In this document: positions 28,766 to 42,500 of the stretch, piece after piece
Numbering within the stretch: the first letter of the stretch is position 1
Layout: every line of letters starts with the position of its first letter
From: Phycomyces nitens
Lineage: Eukaryota > Mucoromycota > Mucoromycetes > Mucorales > Phycomycetaceae
DNA: 64,000 nt
Assembly: GCA_022702545.1 (NCBI GenBank)
Contig: JAHRBC010000001.1
Coordinates: 2,232,001 to 2,296,000, forward strand
Reading direction: 5' to 3'
Program-made: the position numbers and the translations under genes
The notes under the pieces: model-generated
Told to the model about the DNA's origin: nothing
The model's input: only the letters and a program-made list of their open reading frames with translations
Databases searched by the model: none

Positions 28766-29403
28766 TTATTGACGTCTTCTATAACGATCTTGCCAAAGGT
28801 GCCCAATTCTTGCAACAGATGCCCAATTTTTTTGACATCTAGTAAAATCAATGCCCTGTTCTTTAAGAAGAACTGCGTGTTTGGTACAAATCATATCCTT
28901 ATCTTCCTTGGATATGGATTTCCAACTAGGTGAAGGTCCTAGAGCCCGTACAGAAGGAAGATCGGCCAGCTGATCACACACTATCTTTGTGCAATTATAA
29001 ACAGTGGACTTGCTTTTATGGTTTACTTCAATGCCAAGGTCATTACTCATCATGTTAAGGATATGGGCCCAGGTAACATGAGTAATGTTGGATACCGGTC
29101 TTGGTATAGGGTCATTAGAAATCTATTATATTCAAAATTAGTTTAAATTGTTTTTTTTTAAAATTGTTGACTTACGCTAGTAGGAATCGCATTGTCTTTC
29201 TTTGGGCTTGTAGTTTTATTCAATTCATTACGAATGCTTGTGATTCCATGTTTTATGACTTGTTGTTCCTTTCGAAGAGCTTCTTGTCCTTTCACGAGTG
29301 CTTCTTGTCCTTTTGCGAGCTCTTCTTGTCCCTTGCGCAATTCATGAAGTGTTTCTTGAATGTCCTGAAATAATTGGATGAATGTGCTGTCTGTATTGTT
29401 CAT
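28766..29403 (-). CDS. Small coiled-coil protein of unknown function
   Basis: Two exons on the minus strand (29176-29403 and 28766-29122) join in phase 0 across a 53-nt GT-AG intron to give 194 residues. I do not recognise the family. Residues 1-60 form a coiled coil with imperfect seven-residue repeats (KGQEELA, KGQEALV, KGQEALR), so it is probably an oligomer. The C-terminal half contains a compact domain with Trp residues (THVTWAHILNMMS, GPSPSWKSISKED, CQKNWASVARIGHLW) and ends with a basic RYRRRQ. Nothing suggests a signal peptide or membrane span. The splice signals and the uninterrupted frame support a real gene. It may be lineage-specific, and an element-derived protein cannot be excluded. 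Confidence 0.6.
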
Positions 29404-30348
29404 GATAAAAAGTGATGTTGTAGAAATTTCGTGACCTCTATATTTGTAAAATATTTAAATGCAATCCCATTTTTAACATTATCAATGTAATTTCGAAAAT
29501 ATCCAATTAAAGATATTTCTACAGAATATTTATTACCGAAACAAAAGTATGATGCGATGTATAGCCATGCTTACTTGCTTTGTTGCATGGTATTAATTAA
29601 AGCATCTCTTTCTACAAGTACCCTACAATCCCAAGCCTAGTCAAATTCTAATCGACCTTGTCACCAAACATTGTTCTCAACAAAGTGGGTCTATCCCTAG
29701 TGGTCTTTTAGATTTTCTTACACTTCAAATCTCCACCGTCCACCGTCAATCAATTCCGCCTACTTCCTCTCAAAGATGCACCTAGCAATAGTTTTTTATG
29801 CTTTCCGATTAGACTTATCGATTTATCATCTATTTCAAAGATAAATTCTTCTTTGGAACTATTCTTGCTGAAACCCATTCTCAATATTGGTACCACCAGA
29901 ACCTCATTTATTCTAGGTTCTTTACGTCTCAATATTTTCTATAGTTATTTTAAGTGTATTCTTACTTGAGAGTCGTTTTATTTTATAGGAATTCTTCTCA
30001 TGCTCTCTTTATACGTTATTTTACTTTTACCTTTTTATTCTCCAGTTCTCATGAGTCTATATCCCAGAGGCACGCCAGGTCTAGACACAGCCACCAATAA
30101 ACAAAATATGAAATATTCTTGGGGTTTAAGATCCAGTTTAAATAAAGGGACATAGAAATCTTCAATCTCTTATACTAGTTGTTATATCTAATATAACAAT
30201 GATTTCAATAGCAATAGTTTTAATGAATCTACAATATAAAGACATGTCTTTAACTTGCATATTATACCGGGCTTACGATCACTTAATATTATTCTAATAA
30301 CCTTATATATTATACTTTATTTAAATTTTACATGAATACTGCTACTAT
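29404..30348. other. Intergenic stretch, no gene seen
   Basis: This region lies between the P4-ATPase 3' end and the coiled-coil gene. A slightly less AT-rich block at 29600-29930 has a 60-codon minus frame but no recognisable product, and could be a decayed coding relic or promoter. The remainder is AT-rich. Confidence 0.5.
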
Positions 30349-33300
30349 TTATGTTAACTTTGTATAACTGGGGGGAGCGTATCTACGTTTGATAAACTTA
30401 ACAATATACAGTGGGAAACTACTAACTGCTGTCATTACAGCGACCTTCCATACAAACCCCCACGTTAAGATGAAGGACATGTCTAAGTTATCCGGTAAAT
30501 ACACGAGCTTTTTTTTTTGTATATCGATCAAAGATATGGTTGAATACTTACCAAAGTATGTAGGCAATAGCCACATTGAACCAATATATATCATAATGGT
30601 TACCAATTCTGATATTACCATAATACGATGCCTAAAAGCATTGTAATTATATTAGTTTGTGATTATCACTAATATATGTTGTATAGTTACCAGGTATTGA
30701 TCTCAAGTGCAACCATTAAAAGCTCATTGAGAATCAATGCAGTAAACGAAATGGAGACAATATGAATGAATTCATCCTCAAATAACAATATGGATAAAAC
30801 CATAATAGACCCCCCTTTGTAAAATTCATAAATTATTAAGCATATTAGTAAAACACACAAGAAACTTAAAGTGGTATTACCTTGGTAAACACTGATAAGC
30901 AGCCAAGTGAAAAAGGTACGATTGGACAGTGAGCGTCCCTTTTTTTTAAAAAAAAAAATCAAGATATTGGTTAATAAAACAAAACATTTACGTTTTGTAA
31001 AGAAACAATCGATTTACCTTTGTCAACTCTTTGTAAAGTTCAGGATACAAAAGAGCAATCTCTTCATTTACATCTTGATCTAAAACAAGCGAGAAAACTG
31101 GTGCCATGGTGTATAATGTAGCATAGCTGAATTTCATACATTTTAGTTATTTTGGTTATGTGTCCAATTTAAGCATATTATTATCAAGTAAAATCTTACC
31201 CAACAATAAGCATGCCTTGATAAAGAGCAATAGGTGCAAAATAAAAAAGAGCCGAGAATACTGCTTGCATGACGGATATGATCAACCCACGGTGAATGAC
31301 AAACTGTGACAATTTTGCAGATCTCTTGTAGCTATTACGACCGTGCCATACTGTACACATTGATATTATATAATAGTGAGTTTCGTATTTTTTCTGATGG
31401 AAGGAGGTTCTTACATAATAATTTTGTTAAATGGCTAAATTGAGTTATCGAAAAGTCTGCGGCGAGGGATGCCTGTTTTCCTTCTTTACCGACAATTCCA
31501 ATACCTACAAGTATACAATAATCTAACATTAGTTGAAATCCAGGCTTGTTTTTTTTTAATAAGAAAAGCTCACCAACATCAGCGGCTTGGATCATGCTCA
31601 CATCGTTGCCACCATCACCGATGCACAAGACGCGCTTGCGAGTATATTTTTTGATTAACCTTGTAATGTCAGCCTAGACATATAGCCAGCATGAGTCTCG
31701 GTAGATATTGATTACTTTCTTGAATTGACTATACCTTTTGGGTTGGGGAGCATCGGCAGCAAACGACTACAGGTAGGTGTGTGGCTACGTCAATGAATTC
31801 ATCTTTATTGCTATCAAGGCAGAGTTGGAGAGACTCGCCATCAATAACGAGACAGCAATCCGTTTGGGTTCTTAGATGATCCAGCTCTTCTAGAACTTCA
31901 ACCGGAGACTTTACTAAAGTATATGTGTTAAACATAATTAAAGCGTTATTTAGTACATACGTTTAGAAATTTGGTAAATTTGCTGGTTTCGGGACACAAG
32001 CTTAGAAGATACAGCAATACATGTGGCAGTTTCGATTTTATCTCCTATTAACATGTGTGAAAGTAAGGGTCAATTGTCTTCATTCTTTAATTTTCACTTC
32101 TTTACCTGTCAACATCCATATCTTTAAATTAGCATTGCGCATTTGCTCAAGTGTGTTCTTGACGCCGTCTTGAAGCTTGTCTTCCACACCGGTCAATCCT
32201 AGGAGCTCCAGATCGGTTTCGAGTAAATTTTCAATAACGGCCTGTTTACGTCCATTGCGATCCAAAAGTGCGACTTCTGCCTCATGATATCTAATATATA
32301 TATAAGTAGCTGAATAGATTTGACATAGATTTTTTTTTTACTTTTTCCTGAATTCTTCATAGGCTTCTTCTGATAGCTTCTTTTTTGCGACCACCAGTGT
32401 TCTCAGACCTTCTCTAGCCATGTTTCCACATTCTTCTTCTAACCTAAAATCATGTGTAGTGAATATAAAAGCAATTGACCTCAGTGAATTTTCCATACCA
32501 ATCATTATATTGAACAATTCCAGTCATTACAGAATCGGCACCCTTTTCGTAAAACGTAATTTCGTGTGTTTGCCTGTCTCGAATGATGATACCCATTCTT
32601 TTTGTCTCACTTGAAAAGGGAAATATATTCAAAATATCAAAATCAAGTAGCATATCGTTTGCACGAACATGTAGCTGCATTTTGTTCACATCACGAGAAA
32701 CGAGTGCAAGACCCATCATTTCTGTCCATTTAACAATGGCTACTTCATCTGGACTGGAAGCTTGATACGCAACCTCGTTGTTTCCTTCAATAACAGGAGT
32801 TACCTATAATATTTGAAAGATATTAAGAATAACGAAGCAAGATAACATATCAGTGATCAGTTCAATGTTTATTACATTGTGGCATAGAGCAAGGGCTTGG
32901 ACAATATCCTTGACACGGTATGAAATATTTCGTCTTCCTTTACCGGACATGCCTATATTTTTAATGAAAATAGAAAAAAACCCAAGTCAGAAGAGTTTTG
33001 GTGGGATCGTTTTTTTTAAAACAAATTATGTTTACCAGCGTCGTGTTTTTCAAAAGCTGCTCCCAAATGCGACACTATATCATCCATTGTGTCCAAAGTG
33101 TAAGACATTGTACCCATATGAAGCTTTTTTAATTCCATGTCTGCAATAAAAGTCAATAAGAAAGTATTATAACCCATGAATGAATAGTTTTTAAAAATAT
33201 TACCATTCTTTGTGAGAGTCCCTGTTTTGTCAGTTAAAAGGTATTCGATACGTCCAAGTTCCTCTGGTAATGTGCTTGTACGGACAATTGTGCCTTCAAT

Positions 33301-35072
33301 TTCTTCATCCCCTTCAATCTGACGTGCATAAACAGTCTTTCCCATGTCTAAATTGACACGTAAACTATAAACAGTACATATCCAAAGATTAGTTTGGTAG
33401 TATATACACTAGATATCTGGCTAAAAGTTAATGGGGATACCTGATTGGAATGATTGAAGAGAACAAGATCAGGAATCGAAAGACATAAATATACCAAAGC
33501 CCATGAAACCCATTGAGTCCCACCATAATAAAAGACATTGCAAGAGTAACAACAAACAGAATCTGTAATATATTGTTATTTAAATATATCAAAAAATCTG
33601 TAGAAGTGAGGTTCTTTAATGTGATATTCAATTACCTTTGCAAGCCTATTGACTTCTTTATCTAATAATCCAACTTTTGTCTTTGGATGACTCGTATTCA
33701 TGACTGCCCGTGTATCTTTTCCAGTATAAACAACAAATCCTACAATAGACCCAGAAGCCAAGACTGTATTGGTCCACAAGGAGTTCTCGACACCTAGAGG
33801 CTCTAGTTGCTCGCTTCCAGTTTCAGGATCCACATGTGAATATGTTCCAACAAAATTATGAATGTCTTTGTGTGGTGAATCGGCTGGTTTAGGAATATAA
33901 AGAATTAAAAAGATGTTTTTGGTTGAATAGAGTCTTACCATAGATCTCGCCTGAGCAGCTCAAGAGTTCTTCATTAGAGGAAAGTCTCTGGAGAGATGGC
34001 ACAGCCAATCTTAGTTTCCAGTCAGTCTCTCCGTCCAATTGGTCTGTTCTGATAAAGCTAGCTCCACTATCTTCAGTTGTTCTTAAAAGAATCATATCAG
34101 CAGGAATCTATTGACTCATACTTAGATATCAACTCCTTCTCTCATCATCAAAACATACACGTTGATCCTTGTGAACGACAATCAGATCTCCAACTCGAAT
34201 CTTTGAACTTGGGATATTTATAAGTCCTGAAGAGGTGAGTGTTTGATATTGCTGTGAATTGGCTTCTTTATCTCGTTTGTGGCGCTGATAATCATCCATG
34301 GCCTCTTTACTGATAGTAACCAGAAGAACAAAGCATAGAGGTCCAAAATAGGTGAGAATGTAACCTAAGCCAAGAACAATCGAAAAAAAATATATAGTTA
34401 GATATAGTCCTAAATACATTTATATATAGTCCTTTTGGCTTTCATTTGCCTTACCAATCTTCAATGCTGGTACGAATTGAGAAAGAGCTACAAGTAAGAA
34501 GTATAGGTTGAAGAATATGACAAACTATCAAATAATAATAATGATAATAATAGTTTACATATATAAATACACTTGTATTGATTTGAAAGAGAGCCATACC
34601 TGCTCATACAATACAATCGGTATAAAAGTGAATATATTGTATTTCTGGTTGACAATGATATTTGGTGTGAACTTCTTCTTTATCTTGTCTGAATTGATAT
34701 GGAGTAAATAAAATGATGTAAAAGGTATAGCCATTGTTTGGTTACCATTGCAATTAAACGGAATTGTTCTCGGCTGTTGATTGTTTCTTGACTTGAGGAA
34801 TGGTAATGGAAGGTCTGGTAGTTTTTTACGTGGTCTTTTTCGTTGTTTGGTTCGAAATGAGGATTCCTTAAAAGGCAATCAATTCAACAATGGCTTTTCA
34901 AACGAAGCATAATCAAAGAAGTAGAGTCATTTACCCCCAATTCTTCATCCATTAGAGGATCTTCATCACTGTGAATTGAATCTGACGTCCGGGACTTCTT
35001 TTTCCCTTTTCTCCCAGAAAAGGGCATTAGTCTTTGGAGTTCAATTGGCCTAGAGTCTCTTCGCATTGCCAT
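30349..35072 (-). CDS. neo1: P4-type phospholipid flippase, Neo1/ATP9 class
   Basis: A minus-strand gene of about 24 short exons. P4-ATPases move phospholipids from the lumenal or outer leaflet to the cytosolic leaflet. The Neo1/ATP9A subclass works in Golgi and endosomes and, unlike other P4-ATPases, needs no Cdc50 subunit. Visible in order are a basic N-terminus; [32 protein letters not shown] (Neo1-class actuator region); the phosphorylation motif [26 protein letters not shown] followed after an intron by DKIETA; and [16 protein letters not shown] (hinge). The C-terminal membrane helices end [23 protein letters not shown]. The exon ending PTYF joins to DMSFILTW by a GT-AG intron, so the longer unspliced reading there is wrong. 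The ATG at 35072 begins [20 protein letters not shown]. No inactivating change was seen. Confidence 0.93.
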
Positions 35073-37173
35073 ATCTCTATGAACAAAGACAAAGTCTCGG
35101 TTTGTCTGACCTTGATCATAAAACGGAATACTGCAGTCTATTTAATTGTCCGAACTATAGTACGACGTCACGTGCTGCTTAGCCATTGTTCTTGGCCAAG
35201 CAATGTCTAACAAGATATTACAAAGCTCCAGGGCAGGGGAGGCTGTGCTGATAGTACAAGGCTGAAAAATTTATTATGAAATTATATGTAATTGTGAGTA
35301 AAGGTATTTTTAAAAAAAGTAGACAAAATTGCCAATGTGAAGGATATCTTGACATAATATCTTGGCAATTACTATAAAGCACAATTACTAGCTTTTCTTA
35401 GCAACTATAAGCTTTGGAAAATGAAATAATTAAAGATAATTTGCTTTTTTGTTTCGTTACTTGTATACGTAAATGTTACTAGAGTATTCTTGATAATATT
35501 TAATGGTGTTGTTGGAAGATAAACCCCTTGGTCTCAAAAATATAGCTTATACTAGACAATAGTACGTATCAATTCTATCAAAGGTCTTGTAAATCTGACT
35601 GAAAACTTGAATATATAATACACTTGTATTGTTGCAAACAAAAGCTGGCTGACTCATATTAATCTCTTGCACAGATTTACTCGAAAGATAAATTTTGGGT
35701 CTTTCCTGCCAATCTCAGAGCCAAACCTTTTAAACATATTGACACACTGCATCTAGTTGTATAAATAAAGGTTTGGGTTTGGTAAAGACATTATACCCGA
35801 GTATTTGTAGTATTGCTCTAGCCAAACTCCATTGAATTCAAACCCGCTTTGTGGATTATGTACCAGTGGTGTTGTGCCTAAAACGAGTAAATCAATCAAG
35901 CTCAAAACACTTTGGGTAAATACTTGGGGTCTTGAGTACAGACTGTAGTATATGGTATGATTAACTAGCTAATATCCTAAAACTAATGAATAATTAATTA
36001 ATAGTTTTTATTTATTAAACGTACCTCGCATTTTTTTTAAAAAAAAAACATAGCTATTAAAGTAATAGAGAAACAAAGAGAAACCCGTTAATTTATCTAT
36101 CAGTACAACTTTTTTTAATGTTCCAGACGTACAAGGTTTATAAGGATATATTCGTGTTTTAAACATCTGGCAAATTTAGGTGCATATTATTATACTTTTA
36201 GCTACATAATAAAAAATATAAATATCATGTTGATTCCTAAAGATCAAAAATACCAAGATATAAAGTTTACAATGATCAGAAAATAAATTATATTTAATAG
36301 TAAACAATCTGCAAGTTTATTTTACTTGAGAGAAACCAACCGAGGTTCCATGTAAAGACGATGATTCTTTTTTTTTACAGATGTATATTGTCACTACATT
36401 CAATTTTCTTCTAGAGCCTTTTTCGACTTTATTATTTGATGGCCACTCCAAAACGTTTAATACAACTTCTTTGCACTTTTATAACATTTCTGCCTTATGA
36501 GAGGCGGTATTTTTTCTTGGTACATGCAACCAGTATTTTCAATATTAGAAAGACTGTTGTAGAATACTAGAAAGAAGGCTTACAAACAGACTGGATAAGG
36601 AGTTTAGACTCTTTAGACTCGATTAGAGTATTAGGTTTCAATAAATTGAATTTGATCTCACAGTGCTTACGGTGTCAAATGATGGTTGCTGTGTATATTT
36701 ATTTTATAAAAACCGTCAATTAGTAAATTAGAGCCATTATTTGACACCATGAGCACTGTAGAATTTGAAGGCTTTTTTTTGTTCCATTCAAAAAGTTAAA
36801 TATGAGATATTCTTTAGAGGACTCTTAACAACCTTGGTTATTTACATGCACTAGTATTTGTATTTTCTTTTCTGCAAGACAGTTGACTTGTATAAGATAT
36901 ACCATGTTTTACTATTAAATATATCAAAGATTATTAAAGGAAAACAAATGGTGGGATGATTTATTCTTGATTGTGTATATATATTTGATGTAAGAATGAA
37001 AATATAAGGCATCTAACTTGAGTTATATATTGTAGTTATGAACAAAAATTGTATCAGCTATATATTGGTTAATATAAAATAATTAACAGTCTGTTTGAGT
37101 TGTGATGTTTTTAACTATCGAAATAAATTATTCAATGTCTGATGAAAGAGGTATTTATATATATATATATTAT
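35073..37173. other. Intergenic region between flippase and MFS genes
   Basis: This is a 2.1 kb AT-rich gap, probably holding the flippase promoter (35073-35260, including an ACGTCACGTG-like CRE/E-box word near 35164-35173) and the MFS 3'UTR. The only clear structure is the imperfect palindrome at 36660-36759. No coding frame is supported. Confidence 0.55.
36660..36759. repeat. Imperfect inverted repeat, MITE-like or hairpin
   Basis: The left arm (36660-36685) and right arm (36734-36759) are 26-nt inverted copies with three mismatches, flanking a 48-nt AT-rich spacer. The arms read ACAGTGC...GGTGTCAAAT and its complement. This could be a short non-autonomous element with terminal inverted repeats or a transcribed hairpin. 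No target-site duplication is obvious. Confidence 0.6.
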
Positions 37174-39522
37174 CTAGGCTTTCTCGGTGGGGTGGCTTTC
37201 TGCAACAGAATCGCGGTTTCTTGTTGAGGCCAGTTCGGTAAAGTTGTCATTGCTTGCTTGGTCTTTTTGTGCACCAAAGCGGTAATTTCTAACCAATAAA
37301 GAGCAGATTAAACCTACGGCTCCAGCTCCCATGGGCAAGATAAAGACTTTGTTCAGGGCAGCCCAGTAAGCGTGAATAATGGGACCTTGTGCCTCAATTG
37401 GCATATCACGGATAAGCAGATAGTTTTTAAGTGCTCCGTATTTAGCGGCAATACCCTATTAAAGACATTTGTTAGTAAAATATACTTTGGAATATTTACA
37501 TTTGATGTTATTTTTTTTAATAAAGAGATCTTACCAAAGCTTCAGGTGTAAGCTTAGCGAACTCGACCACCAGGAATTTACTTAATAGGGTTTGATAAAC
37601 AGCAACGCCCTAGTAATGAAAGTATTTCATGAGATGGTTGTAAAGAATGTTAATTCTATATTTTATGCTTACCACGGAAGATGCCAACATGAGGAAGAAA
37701 TTGTTCTGGTTTGAGAAAAGATAATAAGTATACTTAGTTCTATAGTATAGTATGATCTCTTACCAAACTTGTGGCCACAGCCAAATCTCTTTTTTCGACC
37801 AAAGCCTGAACAGCAATGATAAGGTTCTGCTGTGAAAGACCAAAGGCAAAACCTTTACAAAAACTTTTAGTATTGTGATTTTCAAAAAAGATTATCAATG
37901 CTTTGGAAGAGTATCTTACCACAAAGTGTGAGGTATCCGGCCTGTTTGCCCCATGAGTCATGTTCTTTGACCGTATAAAACAATCCGTAACCGAGAAGAT
38001 TACAGGCAGCTCCCAGGACGATAAAAAGCTTGGGATATGGAACCTTTGCAATGACAATACTACCTCCTACAGAGGCTACAATAAGCAAGGCCATGTATGG
38101 AATCAATCTAATGCCAGAAGCCGTGCTGGTAGCACCAAAGACAGATTGGAAAAGGACTGGGCCAAAGTAAAGAGTTCCAATAAATCCAACACCAAGACAA
38201 GCACCGCATAGATACAATATCGATACTGCAGGTTTAAGTACAACTCTGGCGGGCATGATCTATAGATAATGTTAATATTTTGTTACTAGAACCAATGATG
38301 TACTTACTGGCTCGGCAGCAAAGAAACCTTCAACGACAATAAGGGCTACGAGTGAAACACCTGCACCAACAAATGATCCAATCGAGTGAGCTTGTCCCCA
38401 ACTAATAAGGTGAAATGATGTGTAAGAGAACAGGAATTTCTAAAGACAAACTAGGACTTACCCGTAAACAGGACCCCAGTTCAAGGCCAGCAAAAGACAG
38501 CAGATGAAAGAAGTAGTGAAAAGGGATCCAAGCCAATCAATTCGCTTCATCTTGCTCCTAAATGATGAGCCTTCGACCTTTGTAGGCTCGTTCAGCAAGA
38601 AAAAGAGGATGATTCCAGAGATGGATGACAAGATGACATTCAGCCAGAAGTCCCAATGCCAGTTCAGTTTATCGACAAAGGCACCACCTAAGTAGATGAA
38701 TATATGGTAAGAAGCAGACCAGTTGAAATCCCAAGAATATTATGATTTTATGAAATATTTACCAATCAAAGGACCTACGACACTGGCGAGGCCATAAATT
38801 ACAGCAAGACAGGCCTGTAAACGAGGTCTCATTTCAATAGGGCCCAGATCGGTGACGATAATATAAGCCATGGCCATCACACATCCACCACCAAAGCCTT
38901 GTACAGTGCGTCCGGGAATAAGGGTATTCATGTTTTTTGCGAGGGCATTGACGATGGATCCAATGAAGAACAAAAGACAGCCAAAAAGAATGACAGGTTT
39001 TCTGAATAAGAGTAACAATGGCAATTAATAAAAAAATTAAGAGATTATTATTTGAGACTATAGAAACACTCACCTTCCAAAGATATCAGAAAACTGCAAG
39101 TCAAGAAAGAGTTTAGAAACGGTTTTAGAAAGCGATCATGTTATACTTACTTTTGCAGCAAGAGGTTGCGAGGCGTTGAATGCGACCATATAAGCTGTCG
39201 CAATCCATGTCTGAGAACTAAGACCGTTGAGATCGGCGGCAATGATATTCATGGCAGGCGCCACAATAGTTGAGTTGAGCGACACCATAAACATGCCAAT
39301 GGCCAGACCAGCGAAAAGAACGAGTGTCCAGCCCATACTCAGAGTCTTCTTGGGTTCTTCTTCTTCTAAACCCATGTTTTGCAGAGTAGATCCTGTTTTT
39401 GTTGAAGTGGCGTCTTGTACATCTTTTAAGCTTAAAGTGTCGCCATTTTGAGTCATTTGGACTTCTGAATAAGTTGAATATACTTCTGTTGAAGTATACT
39501 CGGTCTTGTCGCGACTGTCCAT
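37174..39522 (-). CDS. MFS drug/H+ antiporter, DHA2-like
   Basis: A minus-strand multi-exon gene; exon 1 is 39151-39522 and the stop is at 37174. It encodes a roughly 14-TM major facilitator transporter of the plasma membrane or vacuole, of the DHA2 type that exports drugs or takes up small molecules by proton exchange. After a hydrophilic N-terminus of about 70 residues, TM1 carries AIGMFMVSLNSTIVAPAM (DHA2-type motif). FSDIFGRKPVILFG is the MFS loop 2-3 motif and IPGRTVQGFGGGCVMAM follows. LAVIYGLASVVGPLIGGAF matches motif C of antiporters. The last TM segment is LPMGAGAVGLICSLLVRNY, and the tail ends AESHPTEKA. The substrate is unknown. It stands beside a large gene-poor region. Confidence 0.9.
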
Positions 39523-42500
39523 ATATAAAATTTAAAGAAATGAACAAATAGCTTAACGAAAATTCAAGGATCCAGATGTGTATTGATACGCCCACATATA
39601 TATATACATTTGAATAATTTGTGTGGGACCTTATTTACAATCAGTTACACGTGTACAAAGGCTACATTTTTCCGCTGTGAATACTTGAGAGTAATGGAAG
39701 ATTTTGCATTTATGGCTTCATTGTCAGGCGTTTTTATTGGGGGATGATCATTTATGAACCTCTTGAGAGACTCCATTGCCCTTAAAAGGATTTCTTACCC
39801 CATAAAATGCACATTGTTGAAAGACTTGAGGCATATGGTCCGGCTAAAGTACTACAGATTTCTAAAATTCTATGAGAAAATGAAAGACTTCATTTACACG
39901 AAATCCAATATATTTTCCAAAGCATTTATTCTTGTGATTCCAACTCTTTTCTGATAATGAAAAAATATGTATATGTTTTTGCCGTTTAAATCACAGTTTA
40001 TTCTAAGGATCTTTTTCATAAACTTTTCGTGGATAAAAATCCCACCCAAATGACTACATCCGAGCACCTTGGATAGGTTCACAAATCTGATCCGTCCAAA
40101 AAGGCTGAGGCTAAAATATTTGAAAAGTACTTAATATGGCGAATTGTTTGCCATGATTGGCGGGAAAAATTCGGCCAGATCGGCGTAGGGTTTTTACGCT
40201 GAGTTGATCTGTAACCATGACATTTTGAAGAACGCCTTTACAACCACCATGACTCGAGAATACACGACCAAAAGGAATGAGCTTAATCATGTGGTTCTAC
40301 AGAATTCGAGCTTGATTTATGTTATATTTCTGATAATAGCTTCCGGATAGCCGAAAGAGCAACATCCCAGATAAAACGGGTCAATATATTTATCGAGCAA
40401 TGTCCTCATATTCTGCGTGCATTTCAAATGATAACGATGGGCTGGTATATGTATTAATAATTACTGCTTTATTGTAATATATCAGCCACACCTTAAAACC
40501 AAAGTCGCTCATAATCCGGTGAGATTAACAGGTAACCCAGCCATTCTTGATTCTATAGATTGTACTTTTTGGTGTGGCATATATTTATATTTTCAAAAAA
40601 GAAAAAAGTTATGTGAAACTGTGGAATAAATTTTCTAAATCATAATAATAGTAATAAAAGGAAAGCCTGTGAAATAGGTCATCGTTTTGTATAATTGTCA
40701 GACCATTTGGACACGGGCTTAGTTATTTATCCTAATTTACTATTTAAACCCTCTATTTGACCAAAAATGAAACTAAAGGCGGGAAATCTTGGACCATATA
40801 TCTAACCGTTGACCAAAAACAAATATATATATATATATTTTATCAAAAACGGTCCATACTTTGTAGAATAGTATTAAAGTAGAAATATCACATTTTGGCC
40901 AAAACAATATCTTTTATTGTTACTACTCCTTAAATCTTATATTCAAGACAGTACCCACAATACAGACCGATATATTTCAAGTGATCATTGCATATAAATA
41001 ATACCAACTATAGTATTGGATTCGGTCCAAAAGCTTAAAACGAATAAACTCAGTAAAGGCAGACTCTGATCAAAAGCGTATTTGATAACCAAGGTAATTA
41101 ATTTAAAAAGGGTCCATTGACTAGAGTGCTAATGGTTAGACCTATTTTCTACAGGTTTGGTAACGTAGTTGAGTCTGGTTTACCAATGAAAACGAGAATA
41201 CAAAAAGTATAAAATGAATAGGCCTGTTACAAAATAAGTATTTATTTATTTATTTTTGAATTTCCAAGATTTATCAATTGGAAATGCTAGCAGGGTCCTG
41301 GTTATAAAGACAAAAAGGCCCTTTGTGTTTGCCATGGATATACCAGATCTAAAAGACTGTTAGCTGGGGGTATAATGGTGCCAAGATATAAAATGTGGTA
41401 CAGCCATAGATACACCTTGATTTACCCACACTTGAGCATTTTTATTGGAAACCTTTTATTCTTTCAATATCAGATTCTCTAGCAAATGAATATTGGCTTA
41501 ATAGCGTATTGTATGTGGTTATAGTAAAGTTGTCTGCTTGAATTCAACAAAGCTGCCAAGACTGGTTATGGCCATTTTATGTTTTCTGTCTATGTATCAT
41601 CAAAATTGTTCATGTGTCTTGGTCCTCAGAATAACAAGCCCAATCAATTTCCTCGCTTTGAAATCTCAACATCAGAGTAACATTAGTTTAAATCATAAAA
41701 CTGTCTTTAGAACCCTTGATATACCTAGAACACGGATTTTTTTTTGTTAAATTATAGATTCTCATTTTGAACCTAAAAGTCATAAACTGAAATCAAGGTC
41801 TGAAATCCTATCACGAAGAAACAAAAAAAAAACGTTTTATATTGATACTAGCTCAACTCTAGATTACCTTCAAAAGTACCCTTTTACCCACATTTTGAAT
41901 GTAACTCGTGTACACCATGAATAATTGATAATAAGTTGCACTTTATTATTCGTCAACGATAAGCATAATATTAAAATAAAAAATTCTGATTTAAAGTATT
42001 AATTGATCAAGAATGCCTAGTACTTGAAATTAACCAGGCTTTATAGAAATTATCAACCAAAGTGAGAATAACAAATATTTTTAAAAAAGACATGCCAAGG
42101 GACAATTTTTGAGCCGTTTGTCAAATTGTTTGTAGCCTGAAAAGATATATTGCAACAATTACAAAGAGTAACCAGCCGTCTTGTCTGCAAGATAGAGCCT
42201 CTGGACCATAATTAAGACGCTATACATTTTCATTTTACAGAATTGGCTTGTTTTAAATCGTATAATTGACTCTTTGGTGTAGTGTTGTCTATATAGTGTG
42301 AATGTGATATAGTGGGTGTAACATTATTTGGTATTACAGAAAGAATCTCTTGGAGAAGCACATCTTTTTTATCTTTTTTTTTCAATTGAATAAAAAGTCT
42401 TGTAATTCATATGGTCAATTCACGACATTTTGTTGTGTTGGAAAGCTCCAGTCCTTTTAAAATTTCATCTTCACGATAATCTTTTTTGTTAAAAAAAAAG

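Noticed and set aside
39754..40130. Possible decayed coding relic (short frames reading RLEAYGPAKVLQI and others)
   Set aside because: Stops in every frame and no family recognised; too weak to annotate.
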